A program made the position numbers and the translations under genes. The notes under the pieces were generated by a model. It was not told where the DNA came from, ran no database searches, and saw only the letters and a program-made list of their open reading frames with translations. Shown piece after piece: positions 1-10,504 of a stretch of DNA of 64,000 nt. Positions within the stretch are counted from its first letter, which is position 1. Every line of letters begins with the position of its first letter. The stretch comes from CAZFPT01 sp046541875 (GTDB taxonomy: Bacteria; Planctomycetota; Phycisphaerae; SM23-33), in NCBI GenBank assembly GCA_046541875.1, contig JBKHCL010000001.1, positions 5,792 through 69,791 of the forward strand. The letters run 5' to 3'.

Positions 1-2105
<2,105 letters not shown>

Positions 2106-2149
2106 GCCTGGCCTTACGCCTGTCTGCCGGCATGTGGGGCGCTGAGGTG

Positions 2150-2155
2150 TATAAT
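2150..2155 (+). promoter_or_regulatory. Consensus -10 box upstream of the M48 protease gene
   Basis: A perfect TATAAT lies 43 bases before the protease start codon. The matching -35 position (2127-2132, ccggca) is poor, so this is only a candidate promoter. Confidence 0.4.
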
Positions 2156-2197
2156 GGTTCAGTCGATACAAATCATTCCCCGCAAAGGAGACGCCCA

Positions 2198-3040
2198 ATG
2201 AAGCGCACAGCGCGATGGACGAAGTGGATGCCGGCGATGATGGTCGCGATCATGAGCATCTCGACGCTGACCGCCGGCGGTTGCGGGGGGATGCTCATCT
2301 CCCGCGAGCAGGAAATCGCCATGGGTCGCGAAGCGGCCCCGAAGTTCACCGAGGAATTCGGCGGCGAGCTCAAGGACGTCGCGCTGCAGGACTACGTGAC
2401 CACCGTGGGCAAGACGGTGGCGGCCAAGTCCGACCGCGAGATGCCCTACACCTTCACCATTGTGCGATCCGACGTGCCCAACGCCTTCGCCCTTCCGGGC
2501 GGACCGATCTTCCTGACGGCCGGCCTGATGGCACGGATGGAGAACGAACGCGAGCTGGCGGCAGTGCTGGGGCACGAAGTGGCGCACATCGCCAATCGGC
2601 ACAACGTCAAGCAGTTGGAAAAGCAGATGGGCGCGATGCTGTTGATCGAGGTGGCGAAAATCGCCGTCGGCGAGGAGAACGCCGGGGCCACCGAGCAGGT
2701 GGGCAAGCTCGTGACCAACATGGCCCTGCTGAAGTACTCACGTAAAGACGAGTACCAGGCCGATGCCGACGGGCTGGTCTACATGGAAAAAGCCAACTAC
2801 AACCCGTGGGGCATGGTCGAACTGCTCCGCACGCTCAAGGAACTCTCGGGGAAAGGCAGCGACCTGACCGAAATGTTCCAGACCCACCCGCTGCCGGAAA
2901 ACCGCATCGACAAGGCCGTCGCTGCCGTCAAGGACGAGTACGAATCGTACCAGCTCTCCTCGCCCGATCCCGACGCGCAGCGGTTCCAGCGCATGCGTCG
3001 TCGTCTGCTGAACCACATGAACTGGAAAGACCCGCGATAA
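2198..3040 (+). CDS. M48 family metalloprotease, lipoprotein-like
   Basis: Zinc endopeptidase of the M48 (Ste24/HtpX/BepA-like) family, expected in the cell envelope where such enzymes act in protein quality control. The ATG at 2198 is chosen because AAAGGAG lies nine bases before it; a longer reading from 2048 runs back into carB. The product is 280 residues. The N terminus has a basic stretch, a hydrophobic core and a Cys near residue 29 (TAGGC), which suggests lipidation. HEVAH at 126-130 supplies two zinc ligands and the catalytic Glu, and E185 in DEYQADADG fits the third ligand. The conserved FALPGG precedes the active site. There are no TPR repeats after the peptidase domain, so it is a short single-domain member. 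The exact substrate cannot be told. Confidence 0.9.
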   Translation: MKRTARWTKWMPAMMVAIMSISTLTAGGCGGMLISREQEIAMGREAAPKFTEEFGGELKDVALQDYVTTVGKTVAAKSDREMPYTFTIVRSDVPNAFALPGGPIFLTAGLMARMENERELAAVLGHEVAHIANRHNVKQLEKQMGAMLLIEVAKIAVGEENAGATEQVGKLVTNMALLKYSRKDEYQADADGLVYMEKANYNPWGMVELLRTLKELSGKGSDLTEMFQTHPLPENRIDKAVAAVKDEYESYQLSSPDPDAQRFQRMRRRLLNHMNWKDPR

Positions 3041-3061
3041 GCTCCGCCAACGCTGTGGCCG

Positions 3062-4423
3062 TTACGGATTGCCCCAGGTGCTCTGCGTGCTATCGGCCGA
3101 CGTGCCCCATCCCGTTCGGCTGCGCCGCGTGCGCTGGGGGGAGGTGGTCTCAGAGCGGCGGACGCTGCTGCTGCGGCGGGCCGGCCTGGACCGTTCGAGC
3201 AGGCGTTTGCGGATGATCTCCTCGCGGGCACTCTTCTGAGGCTCGCGCTGCCAGGGCGGAAGAACCTGGTCGGTTGACTTGGTGGAAGAGTCGGCCGGCG
3301 TGGTCGGTTTGGCCGGCTTGACGGGCTTGGTGGATGCACGTCGACGGGTGCGTCCCGGATTGATCCACCCGTTGTCAGGACGGCCGCCCTGGTCTTCGCG
3401 AGGAAAGAGGATGACCGTGGGAATCGCGATCATCTGGATCGTTCCGTGCGAGAAGGTTCCCCCACCCCCGGAGAGTGTCACATATCGCCCGCCGGGGGCG
3501 GCAACGCTGCGGAAGCCGATCACCGAACCGCTGAAGATGTTCGAGATCTGCGGGTCCAGCGCCAATCGCCCTTGCACGTGGGAATCGCCCCAGGTGTGCG
3601 ACACGTCGATCTGCAGACCCTGGGCGATATTGAAATCGTCTGAGTTCAGCGGCGGGTTATCCACGCCAATCAGCGGGGTGTCCTGCGGGCGATCTTCACC
3701 GGTGGAGTCCTGCCTGTTCGCCGGTCGGCGGGCATCGGAAGCGTGGGAGCGGTCCTTCTGAGCCGATTCGCGTCGGGCGGGAGCTTCGTCAAGACGGGCC
3801 GGCTGATTCGCGCCGGCGTTGCGAGTGGATTCAACGCGGGCCGGGGCGTCGGGCTGGTCTGCGGTCTGCGGTTGGGTGATCTTGGCGGCCGCCTCGTGAA
3901 GGGCGGTGCGATACGCCTCGTCTTGGCCGAAAGTTGCGCGGATGACGTCGACCTTTCGCCGCAGCGCGAAGGCCTGGGGCGAGGTCCGACGATGCTCCTG
4001 GTACCACGCCACCAGCCGACCGGCCGATGCGGGGATCCCGTCGCGATCCTTGAGCGAGTCGCTATGGGCCCGGAGCGTCTCGATGGCGTCGGCGTACTGT
4101 TCCCGTTGCACCTGCGTAAGCAGGATGGCCGACCAGCCCACGGCGCTGTCGTCGTCCATGGTCACCAGCAAACGGGCGGCCGACTGGGCGCGGGCGGGCT
4201 TGCCCAGCGCGATGAGCCTCTCGACGAATGCCTCGCGGGCCGACAGGCTCGTTCGGTCCTGCCGCAGCGCCGCCCGATAGGCAGCCGACGCGTCGGACGG
4301 CGTTCGGGCCGACCGGATCGCGCGGATGCGGGCCGGCAGCGATTGGGCATCGGCTGTGCTCGCCGACACGGCCAGGACGGCTGACAGTATGATCGTCGTG
4401 ATTGCCTGATGATGGATGCGCAT
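3062..4423 (-). CDS. Secreted protein of unknown function with TPR-like N-terminal half
   Basis: Not recognised as a named family. The start has GGGGAG eight bases upstream. Its 453 residues begin with a clear Sec signal peptide (cleavage near ADA-Q, residue 26). Residues about 30-190 are alpha-helical with TPR-like spacing of Ala, Leu and Tyr. A low-complexity Arg/Ala/Asp linker follows. A compact beta-rich block around residues 255-345 contains NIAQGLQIDVSHTWGDSH and GSVIGFRSVAAPGG. The tail is rich in Arg, Ser, Thr and Pro. It converges with the M48 protease gene, and the two stop codons are about 20 bases apart. The beta block looks like the conserved core; the tail is probably disordered. 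It may belong to the cell envelope, but no enzymatic motif is visible. Confidence 0.75.
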   Translation of the reverse strand: MRIHHQAITTIILSAVLAVSASTADAQSLPARIRAIRSARTPSDASAAYRAALRQDRTSLSAREAFVERLIALGKPARAQSAARLLVTMDDDSAVGWSAILLTQVQREQYADAIETLRAHSDSLKDRDGIPASAGRLVAWYQEHRRTSPQAFALRRKVDVIRATFGQDEAYRTALHEAAAKITQPQTADQPDAPARVESTRNAGANQPARLDEAPARRESAQKDRSHASDARRPANRQDSTGEDRPQDTPLIGVDNPPLNSDDFNIAQGLQIDVSHTWGDSHVQGRLALDPQISNIFSGSVIGFRSVAAPGGRYVTLSGGGGTFSHGTIQMIAIPTVILFPREDQGGRPDNGWINPGRTRRRASTKPVKPAKPTTPADSSTKSTDQVLPPWQREPQKSAREEIIRKRLLERSRPARRSSSVRRSETTSPQRTRRSRTGWGTSADSTQSTWGNP

Positions 4424-4525
4424 GGGTCATCTCCCCGGCCGAGCGGCCTTGGAGCAATGTCTACACGTCATTATATACGACGTGCTCACCGGCTGGGTGG
4501 GTCCGCGAAAATGAAAAAACTGGGC

Positions 4526-5158
4526 CTACGGCTGCAGGAAAGGGTTGGAGGCCTTCTCGCGAGCGATGGTGGTTTCGTTCCCGTGGCCGGGAAGCACGCG
4601 CGTGTCGCCCGGCAGGGTCAGCAGGGCGGCACCGATGGAGGTGATGAGTTGTTCGGTGTCGGCCTGGGGCAGGTCGGTGCGTCCCACGCTGCCGGCAAAG
4701 AGGGCGTCGCCGGTGAGGACCACCGCATGCTCGGGGGCGTAGAAGCTCACGCCGCCCGGCGTATGGCCGGCGGTGTCCAACACGTTCCAGGACACCCCAC
4801 CGGCCTCCAGCGTATCGCCGGGGTTCACCAGGCGGTCGGCGGGCGGGGCGGTCATCTCCCACCCGAACGGGCGGGACATGTTCAGAGACGGATCGGAGAG
4901 GAACTCCGCGTCCCCGGCCGGGCAGACGACCTCGACGGCGGGGAACGCCTCCTTGACGGCAGCGACGCCGCCGATGTGGTCCACGTGGCCGTGCGTGAGC
5001 AGTACGACGGCCGGCGCGATGCCCGCCTCGTGGATCCGCTCCAGCAGGGGTTCGGGCCCCAGGCCGGGGTCCACCACGGCGCAGGCGTCGGCGTTGCGAA
5101 GCAGGTAGCTGTTGGTCTGCGTCGGCCCGCAGGGGATGGCCTCGATGGTCAACGGCAT
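4526..5158 (-). CDS. MBL-fold metallo-hydrolase, glyoxalase II-like
   Basis: Cytosolic binuclear-metal hydrolase of the hydroxyacylglutathione hydrolase group. The 210-residue protein has the metal motif HGHVDH at 56-61, a further ligand in DTAGHTPGG, the bridging Asp in LTGDALFAGSVGRTDLP, and the C-terminal LPGHGNETT with the last His. It lacks the C-terminal substrate-binding domain of classical glyoxalase II, so it resembles the short YcbL-type enzymes that act on thioesters or related compounds. The start is seven bases after the stop of the upstream NDK-like gene, so the two are probably co-transcribed. The actual substrate is open. Confidence 0.9.
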   Translation of the reverse strand: MPLTIEAIPCGPTQTNSYLLRNADACAVVDPGLGPEPLLERIHEAGIAPAVVLLTHGHVDHIGGVAAVKEAFPAVEVVCPAGDAEFLSDPSLNMSRPFGWEMTAPPADRLVNPGDTLEAGGVSWNVLDTAGHTPGGVSFYAPEHAVVLTGDALFAGSVGRTDLPQADTEQLITSIGAALLTLPGDTRVLPGHGNETTIAREKASNPFLQP

Positions 5159-5165
5159 GGGGCGG

Positions 5166-6332
5166 TTACTCCTCCAGGAACTCGTTGACGATCTCGATCA
5201 CGTCGCAGGTGTCCTTGTCCGGCTCCAGCAGGCCCACGATTCGCCGCTCGCGGATGGCGTTCTGGGGCGAGTCGCTGGCGTGGGCGCCGTTTCGCATCAG
5301 GTCGCGTCCAAAGTCGCTGCGGACGGTTCCCGGCTCGGCTTTGGAGGGGTCGGTCGAGCCCAGCACGCGGCGGATCTTCTCGATCGCGTCGGGCCCTTCG
5401 TAGAGCATCGCCAGGCAGCGTGCCCGCGAGGCGGTGGGCTTCTCGCTGGGGGCGATGGTGTCCGGGTGTACGCCGGTCATGTACTCGATGATCTTGTTGA
5501 ATTCGCTGATGGCGTTGCGTTCGGCGAGGTGTCGGCCCAGCACTTCCGCGTCGCCCTCGTTGAAGGGAAACTCGTAGGCGTCCTTGAGACGTTCGTAGGC
5601 GGGCTTGGTCACCAGGAACTGCAGCTTCTCGACAAAGATATCCTTGAGCGGCCCGTAGAACTCCTCGCCCTGGGCGACGGTCATGCTGAAGAGCTTCGTG
5701 CCCACGATCCGCAGGCCGGTATTGGAGAATGTGTCGATGATGTTCCCGGGTCGGCGGGAGCGCTTGTAGAAGTTGTCGGGCTTGAGCATCACCAGCGAGC
5801 ACTCGGGGTCTTCGTCGTACTGGAGCGTGCCTTCCAACATGCCGCCATCGCTGAGAGCGTACCGGGCGAAAAGCTTCAGATGCCTGTCGATCACGTCGTT
5901 GTGCGGGCAGGTAATGACGGCCGGCTCGAAGTACTTGACCTTGCCGCCCTCGGTGATGTAGTCGCCGAACGTCCCGCGGATCGTGTCTCCGGCGATCTGT
6001 TCGGTGACCGGTCCGATGACGTCTTCTTTGAGGTGGCGGACGGCGTTTTCGCCCCGGAAGAGCATGAGCATGCAGCGCGGTGCGGCCCCGGCCTGCCGGC
6101 CACGACGGAGGTTGTTGTCGATGTACTGCGACCACGCATCGCGAATGGTCGGATCGTCCACCGTCGAGCAGATCAGGTCGCGGTAAGCGTCCACGAACTC
6201 ATCGGAAAAGATATACATCCGACAGCCGACCAGCTCGAGCTCCGCATTGGCGATGAGTCGGCCGATGATCCCACCGGTTCGACTTTTGTAGAGGCTGTAG
6301 GGGGTAATCAGTGCGTAGGTCAGTTCGTCCAC
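5166..6332 (-). CDS. Two-domain nucleoside diphosphate kinase-like protein
   Basis: NDK enzymes move a gamma-phosphate between nucleotides through a phospho-His. This protein of about 388 residues carries two NDK-like units. The second has MLKPDNFYK, GTVRSDFGRDLMRNGAHASDS and a following basic helix, with the active-site His intact (residue 351 from the GTG start). The first begins ALITPYSLYKSRTGGIIGRL and has GDTIRGTFGDY, but the matching site reads AVITCPHND, with Thr where the catalytic His would be, and the strand before it carries a short insertion. I place the start at GTG 6332, with GGAG nine bases upstream; an ATG at 6383 in the same frame would add 17 poor-quality residues. Ordinary bacterial NDKs are single domains of about 140 residues. 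Confidence 0.8.
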   Translation of the reverse strand: MDELTYALITPYSLYKSRTGGIIGRLIANAELELVGCRMYIFSDEFVDAYRDLICSTVDDPTIRDAWSQYIDNNLRRGRQAGAAPRCMLMLFRGENAVRHLKEDVIGPVTEQIAGDTIRGTFGDYITEGGKVKYFEPAVITCPHNDVIDRHLKLFARYALSDGGMLEGTLQYDEDPECSLVMLKPDNFYKRSRRPGNIIDTFSNTGLRIVGTKLFSMTVAQGEEFYGPLKDIFVEKLQFLVTKPAYERLKDAYEFPFNEGDAEVLGRHLAERNAISEFNKIIEYMTGVHPDTIAPSEKPTASRARCLAMLYEGPDAIEKIRRVLGSTDPSKAEPGTVRSDFGRDLMRNGAHASDSPQNAIRERRIVGLLEPDKDTCDVIEIVNEFLEE

Positions 6333-6452
6333 GGCGTCGGTCTCCGTTGCGGTCAATGGTGTTGGAAACGCGGACCATAGCACAGCGGCCGACCGGGGAC
6401 AAGTCCGCTTCCAGCCCGGAGAGACAGGCGGAATTCGCCGGTGGGGGGTGAA

Positions 6453-7010
6453 CTACGTAAAGGTTTTCAGGCCATGCTTCTTACGAATGTTCTGGGCGGC
6501 GGTGAGGGCGGTGGTGTCGCTCTTGAAGATCCGGATAAGATTGCTGGTCGATATGCCGATCGAGTCGCCGGCGTCGCCGGCGCGTCCCTCGGCTGCTTCG
6601 AGGCGATCGAGCAGTTGGGCCACTACCGCCCAGAAGCGGTGGTCCTTTCGCCCGACGTCGAGGCGGAGGGGGCCTTTGGGGCGGCGTTTGTCTGTATGGA
6701 TGCACTCGCTCAGAGGCCGACCGGGTGGATCGGCCAGGTCCACCGGGGCGCGCAGCGAAGTGGCGATCTGCTTGCGAAGGCGTTTGAGGGCGAGGCGCTT
6801 GTTCTCGTGCTGCGAGCGGGACTGGTCGCCGGTGCTCATCAGCCCGCTGGGGGCATGTCGCAGGCGGACGGCGGAGGAGACCTTATTGCGGTGTTGTCCG
6901 CCGGGCCCGGAGGACTTGTAGGTGTCCACGGTGCACTGTTTGAGCAGGGCGTCGTCGCTCAGCGGGAGGAACTGGTGGTGCGTGGCGTCGGGTTGGGACG
7001 GTTCGCTCAT
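6453..7010 (-). CDS. Peptide chain release factor-like protein (GGQ domain only)
   Basis: Carries the class I release factor catalytic domain: SSGPGGQHRNKVSSAVRL, with GGQ at residues 37-39 of the 186-residue reading, followed by a basic helix rich in Lys and Arg. It has no codon-recognition domain, like ArfB (YaeJ) and the short planctomycete RF-like proteins, so it would hydrolyse peptidyl-tRNA on stalled ribosomes instead of at stop codons. That role is inferred from the family. Unlike ArfB it continues for about 90 residues after the GGQ domain and does not end in the usual short basic tail. The start is uncertain: ATG 7010 or ATG 7022, neither with a strong SD site. Confidence 0.8.
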   Translation of the reverse strand: MSEPSQPDATHHQFLPLSDDALLKQCTVDTYKSSGPGGQHRNKVSSAVRLRHAPSGLMSTGDQSRSQHENKRLALKRLRKQIATSLRAPVDLADPPGRPLSECIHTDKRRPKGPLRLDVGRKDHRFWAVVAQLLDRLEAAEGRAGDAGDSIGISTSNLIRIFKSDTTALTAAQNIRKKHGLKTFT

Positions 7011-7339
7011 AGGGGCTATCATACCATCGCGATAGCCTGTTTCACACCGGGCGGTCCGGCGAGAAGGGTGATCGGTTCGCCCGGTGAATCCAGACATTCG
7101 CTTCCTGCGGGCGATGGATGTAAGGTTCTGCCGGCAATTCCATTGCGCGGTTCCGGAGGTCGGCAAGTCGCCGGGCCGGCAGGTTTGGAGGTGGAGGTGG
7201 GGTTGTCGAGTTTTCGGGTGTCGGGTACAATGGGTTCATGCTCATCGGGCCCGGGAGGCCCGGTGCCATGCGTCCCGCGGGCCCGGCCCGGGGAGGCGTT
7301 GGAGGCCCGGTTGTACTTGCTCGAACGGATGGCATACCG
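7011..7339. other. Gap between divergent genes
   Basis: No convincing gene. It holds the divergent start regions of the RF-like gene and the TPR gene, including the promoter at 7203-7231 and a leader of about 100 bases before the TPR start codon. Confidence 0.5.
7203..7231 (+). promoter_or_regulatory. Sigma70-type promoter of the TPR gene
   Basis: TTGTCG (7203-7208), 17-base spacer, TACAAT (7226-7231). Transcription would begin near 7238, which makes the ATG at 7238 an unlikely start and supports the one at 7340. Confidence 0.6.
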
Positions 7340-8689
7340 ATGAACGAATGGACCGACCCGCAGACCCGCGTTGATCGTGCCCACGACCTCTACAAAGAAG
7401 GTCGATGGACGGAGGCGGCCGACGAGTTGCGCGAGGCGATTCGCCTGAATCCGCACAATGCGTCCTGGCATTTCAATCTCGGTTTGACGCTCGAAGCGAT
7501 GGGCGAGTATCCCGACGCGTGCAAGGCCTTCGAGGCGGCGCTCCAGTTGCAGCCTGAAGACGTCGAAACGCTCAACTGCCTGGGCGTGAATCTCACGCGA
7601 ACCAGCGAATACGCCGAGGCGCTGGCGTGCTTCCGGAAGGTCGAGGCCATCGACCCCGCCTACGAGCCGAGCTACTGCAACCGCATCATTACGTATACCG
7701 AAATCGGCGAGCACGACGAGGCCGAGGTGATGTTCTACACGGCCCGGCTGTTCACCGAAGAATGCCCGCTGTGCTACTACAACATGGGCAACAGCTTCTA
7801 CGTCCGGGAAGAGTACCAGCGGGCGGCCTATTGCTGGGAGCAGACGCTGCGCATCGATCCCGGGCACCCCGGTGCCCATGCGCGTCTGGCGGAGCTCGCC
7901 TGGCGAGACGGCGAGCTGGCCAAGGCGAAAAACCACTACCAGGCCGAGCTGCTGATCAACGCCACGGACGTCGGGGTCTTGGCGGACCTGGGCGAGCTGC
8001 TCATCGAGATGGATGACCTGGACGGGGCCGGGGAAATCCTCAAACGGGCGCGGGAACTCGACGCGGACCACGTGGATGTGGTCTACCAGCATGGCCGACT
8101 GCTGACCCGCCGCGAGCAGTACCACGACGCGCTGGATTGCTTCGGCCGCGTGTTGGAGATGGAGGACGACTACCGCGGGGCACACGCCGGAATGGCCCGG
8201 GCCCTGATTCGCCTGGAGCGGGTCAACGACGGGGCCAAGCACCTGGTGTACGAGCTGAAAACGTGCAAAGACGACGCCCGCATGTTGCACGAGGTGGGCG
8301 AGTTGTTGATCGAGGCGCACCTGACGCGCCACGCCCACAACGTGTTCGAGCGCCTGGTGAAGCTCAACCCCGACGACGCCTACGCCCGTCACAACCTGGC
8401 CGTCAGTTGCTTCATGCTCGAGAAGATCGACGACGGCATCGAGCAGTGCCGCGCCGCGATCCGCATCAAGCCCGATTACTCCCTGGCGATGTACAACCTT
8501 GCCCTGGCGTACCATAAGCGAGGCCAATCGGCCCGGGCGCGGCGGTACGCGTCCAAGGCCTTGGAGCTGAATCCCGACGACGAGCACGTTCAGAAGCTCG
8601 CGCGTCGGCTGGGTGGGGGCGAGGGCGTGCTGGGACGCATCGTCGCCCGCTTGACAGGGCGAGACGACGACGACAGGATAAGATCCTGA
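7340..8689 (+). CDS. Tetratricopeptide repeat protein
   Basis: A 449-residue protein built almost entirely of TPR units. The spacing of W/Y, G, Y and A with a terminal P is plain, for example AIRLNPHNASWHFNLGLTLEAMGEYPDACKAF read in two blocks, ALELNPDDEHVQ near the end, and about ten more copies between. It has no signal peptide or membrane segment, so it is a cytosolic scaffold or interaction protein. An unusual Cys-rich patch (EECPLCYYNMGN) sits near residue 140. ATG 7340 is used because the predicted transcription start lies at about 7238. An 8-bp hairpin follows the stop, and a dehydrogenase gene begins 48 bases later on the same strand. The partner is unknown. Confidence 0.85.
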   Translation: MNEWTDPQTRVDRAHDLYKEGRWTEAADELREAIRLNPHNASWHFNLGLTLEAMGEYPDACKAFEAALQLQPEDVETLNCLGVNLTRTSEYAEALACFRKVEAIDPAYEPSYCNRIITYTEIGEHDEAEVMFYTARLFTEECPLCYYNMGNSFYVREEYQRAAYCWEQTLRIDPGHPGAHARLAELAWRDGELAKAKNHYQAELLINATDVGVLADLGELLIEMDDLDGAGEILKRARELDADHVDVVYQHGRLLTRREQYHDALDCFGRVLEMEDDYRGAHAGMARALIRLERVNDGAKHLVYELKTCKDDARMLHEVGELLIEAHLTRHAHNVFERLVKLNPDDAYARHNLAVSCFMLEKIDDGIEQCRAAIRIKPDYSLAMYNLALAYHKRGQSARARRYASKALELNPDDEHVQKLARRLGGGEGVLGRIVARLTGRDDDDRIRS

Positions 8690-8695
8690 CGCCAC

Positions 8696-8714
8696 GCCCG
8701 GCACGCTGCCGGGC
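8696..8714 (+). terminator. GC-rich hairpin between the TPR and dehydrogenase genes
   Basis: GCCCGGCA, loop CGC, TGCCGGGC: a perfect 8-bp stem seven bases after the TPR stop. No T-tract follows, so it may be a processing or attenuation element, not a true terminator. Confidence 0.4.
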
Positions 8715-8737
8715 CCACCAGTTGAAGGGACCATCGC

Positions 8738-9667
8738 ATGCCCGTTTTCGTTGTATCCGAACCGCTCAATGAATCCAGCGTGGAATTTCTGCGCGAGCAG
8801 GGCGAGGTCATCCGCACCACGCCCGAGGACGTCTTGGACGTTATCGACCAGGCCGACGCGCTGGTCGTTCGAACCTATACGCAGGTCAACGAAGAACTGC
8901 TGGAGAAGGCGGCGAATCTCAAAGTCGTCGGCCGGGCCGGGGTTGCCCTGGAGAATATCGACATCCCCGCCTGTCGGGCCCGGGGCGTGGAGGTGGTTCA
9001 CACGCCGGCTGCCAATACGCTGGCCGTGGTCGATTACACAACCCGCATGATCATCGAACTCAATCGGCGGTTCCCCACGATGGATCCGCCGGTGAGCCCC
9101 GAGGAGTTCCACCGCTCACGGAAGTTCGTCTACGGGCGGTTCCTCTCGGGTGTGACGCTGGGCATCGTCGGAGCGGGCCGAATCGGCAGCAGGGTCGGAC
9201 GGGCGGCCGTCGGGCTGGGGATGGAGGTCCTCTACAACGACATTCTGGAGATCGACCTGGACTACCCAGCCGAGGCGGTCGGCAAGGAGGAACTCTACGC
9301 CCGCAGCGATATCGTGACGATCCACGTGCCGCTGACGGATCTCACCGAGAAGTTCATCGACGCCGACGCCCTGCGGATGTTCAAGGCCGGTGCGCAGTTC
9401 ATCAATTGCGCGCGCGGCCAATGCGTGAACTACAAGGACCTCGCCGAGGCGATGAAGGACGGGCAGATCGCCGCTGCCGCGATCGACTGTCACGATCCGG
9501 AACCCCCGCCGGCCGACTACCCGATGTGGGTGGTGGAGAACGCGATTCTCACTCCGCACATCGCCGCGCGCGTGCCGGACGCCGTGCAGCGCATGTGCGA
9601 CGTGGTCCACGACGTGGCGAAAGTGCTCGCCGGTCAATCGCCCGACTATCCCGCCCCGAAGGAGTAG
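8738..9667 (+). CDS. D-isomer-specific 2-hydroxyacid dehydrogenase family protein
   Basis: NAD-dependent oxidoreductase of the phosphoglycerate dehydrogenase / formate dehydrogenase superfamily. Of its 309 residues, the nucleotide fold starts at LGIVGAGRIGSR (glycines 145-150). The catalytic residues fit R226 in NCARGQ, a Glu in DPEPPP, and H274 in LTPHIAAR. GRAGVALENIDI corresponds to the usual substrate-loop signature of SerA-like enzymes. It lacks the C-terminal ACT domain of many SerA proteins, so a serine-synthesis role is only one option. Start ATG 8738 follows GAAGGGA at the right distance. A second, less similar member of the same superfamily is at 22249. Substrate not determinable from sequence alone. 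Confidence 0.9.
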   Translation: MPVFVVSEPLNESSVEFLREQGEVIRTTPEDVLDVIDQADALVVRTYTQVNEELLEKAANLKVVGRAGVALENIDIPACRARGVEVVHTPAANTLAVVDYTTRMIIELNRRFPTMDPPVSPEEFHRSRKFVYGRFLSGVTLGIVGAGRIGSRVGRAAVGLGMEVLYNDILEIDLDYPAEAVGKEELYARSDIVTIHVPLTDLTEKFIDADALRMFKAGAQFINCARGQCVNYKDLAEAMKDGQIAAAAIDCHDPEPPPADYPMWVVENAILTPHIAARVPDAVQRMCDVVHDVAKVLAGQSPDYPAPKE

Positions 9668-10266
9668 CTTCCCCGCTGCTGCACAAGGGGCAGGGAGTTG
9701 CTGTGCGCTGAGCGGCAGGGGGCGAGGGAATTTTCCGTGCGATTCTCGCGAAGAAATCGGCCGACCTGGACGTCAACAAGGGTGCGTGGGGGGAGACCGT
9801 TTGCTGTGCGGTGACGCACGCCCGTTGCCCAACGCGCATAAAAAGTCGCCAGCCGACCGACTGCTGCGCAGGGGGAGACGCAACAAGCCAGGACCGGCTG
9901 GCGAACTTCGTGATGACCACCGCCTGCGATATTGGCTGCGGGCAGCGGATAACTCTCTCTTGTAGACGAGGACCTCGTCTCCCCCATTAACAGGAGATAA
10001 ATATCATATTCATTTCGTCCTGTCCAGTCTGATTATACGGTATTTCTTCTACTTGGGCAAAATGTCACCTGAACGTGAAGAAATGGCTTATGTCCATACA
10101 ATGGCATTTGCCTGTGAAATCCGGGGTATTCACGGGGATTTTCGACGTAGGGTGAATGCCCTACAAGCCGGCCGCGGCACGCTGCTCTATGTGCATTTCT
10201 GGAAAGCGTTTCAGAACGGCGTCTGGGTCTGGAAAGGTCGCCGGCGGGCTATTTTGACTGGGGCAT

Positions 10267-10288
10267 GAACCTGAAGGCAGGTTCTTTT
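10267..10288 (+). terminator. Candidate intrinsic terminator inside the non-coding stretch
   Basis: GAACCTG, loop AAGG, CAGGTTC, then TTTT. The stem is seven perfect pairs followed at once by four T. Confidence 0.55.
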
Positions 10289-10381
10289 CGTGATCGCCAA
10301 AATTCTTCCAGAATTTGTGAATCGTTTCGCGCCTGGCCACAGGCGGGGTGGTCGATGTGGGCGCGCTCTCGATGCCGATCC

Positions 10382-10411
10382 TTGCAAAGTTCCCGCGCCT
10401 TGGGGCATACT
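10382..10411 (+). promoter_or_regulatory. Candidate sigma70 promoter for the DJ-1/PfpI repeat gene
   Basis: TTGCAA (10382-10387), 18-base spacer, CATACT (10406-10411), with the start codon about 94 bases downstream. Confidence 0.45.
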
Positions 10412-10504
10412 GATACTCGGCGCATCGGTTGCGACGAGGACCCCTGTGGCGTCGGATCCACCATTCTTTCCTCGTCGGCCGAGGCCCGGACTGGAGGCAC
10501 GACG

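Larger units (their letters stand above)
9668..10504. other. Long non-coding stretch with hairpins, one terminator-like
   Basis: No reading frame here has a plausible product. From about 9960 to 10300 the sequence is visibly more AT-rich than its surroundings. It holds several inverted repeats: GACGAGG/CCTCGTC near 9965, GTAGGG/CCCTAC near 10150, and a terminator-like hairpin at 10267-10288. A candidate promoter for the next gene is at 10382. The hairpin is too far from the dehydrogenase stop (600 bases) to be its obvious terminator, so a small RNA or a decayed gene is possible. Confidence 0.5.

Noticed and set aside
7019..9112. Open frame on the minus strand opposite the TPR and dehydrogenase genes
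   Set aside because: Antisense shadow of two supported genes; low-complexity translation.
9646..9987. Short minus-strand frame in the long non-coding stretch
   Set aside because: No SD site, no motif, odd composition.
10053..10268. Short plus-strand frame of 71 codons
   Set aside because: No SD site or family match; it ends inside the terminator-like hairpin.
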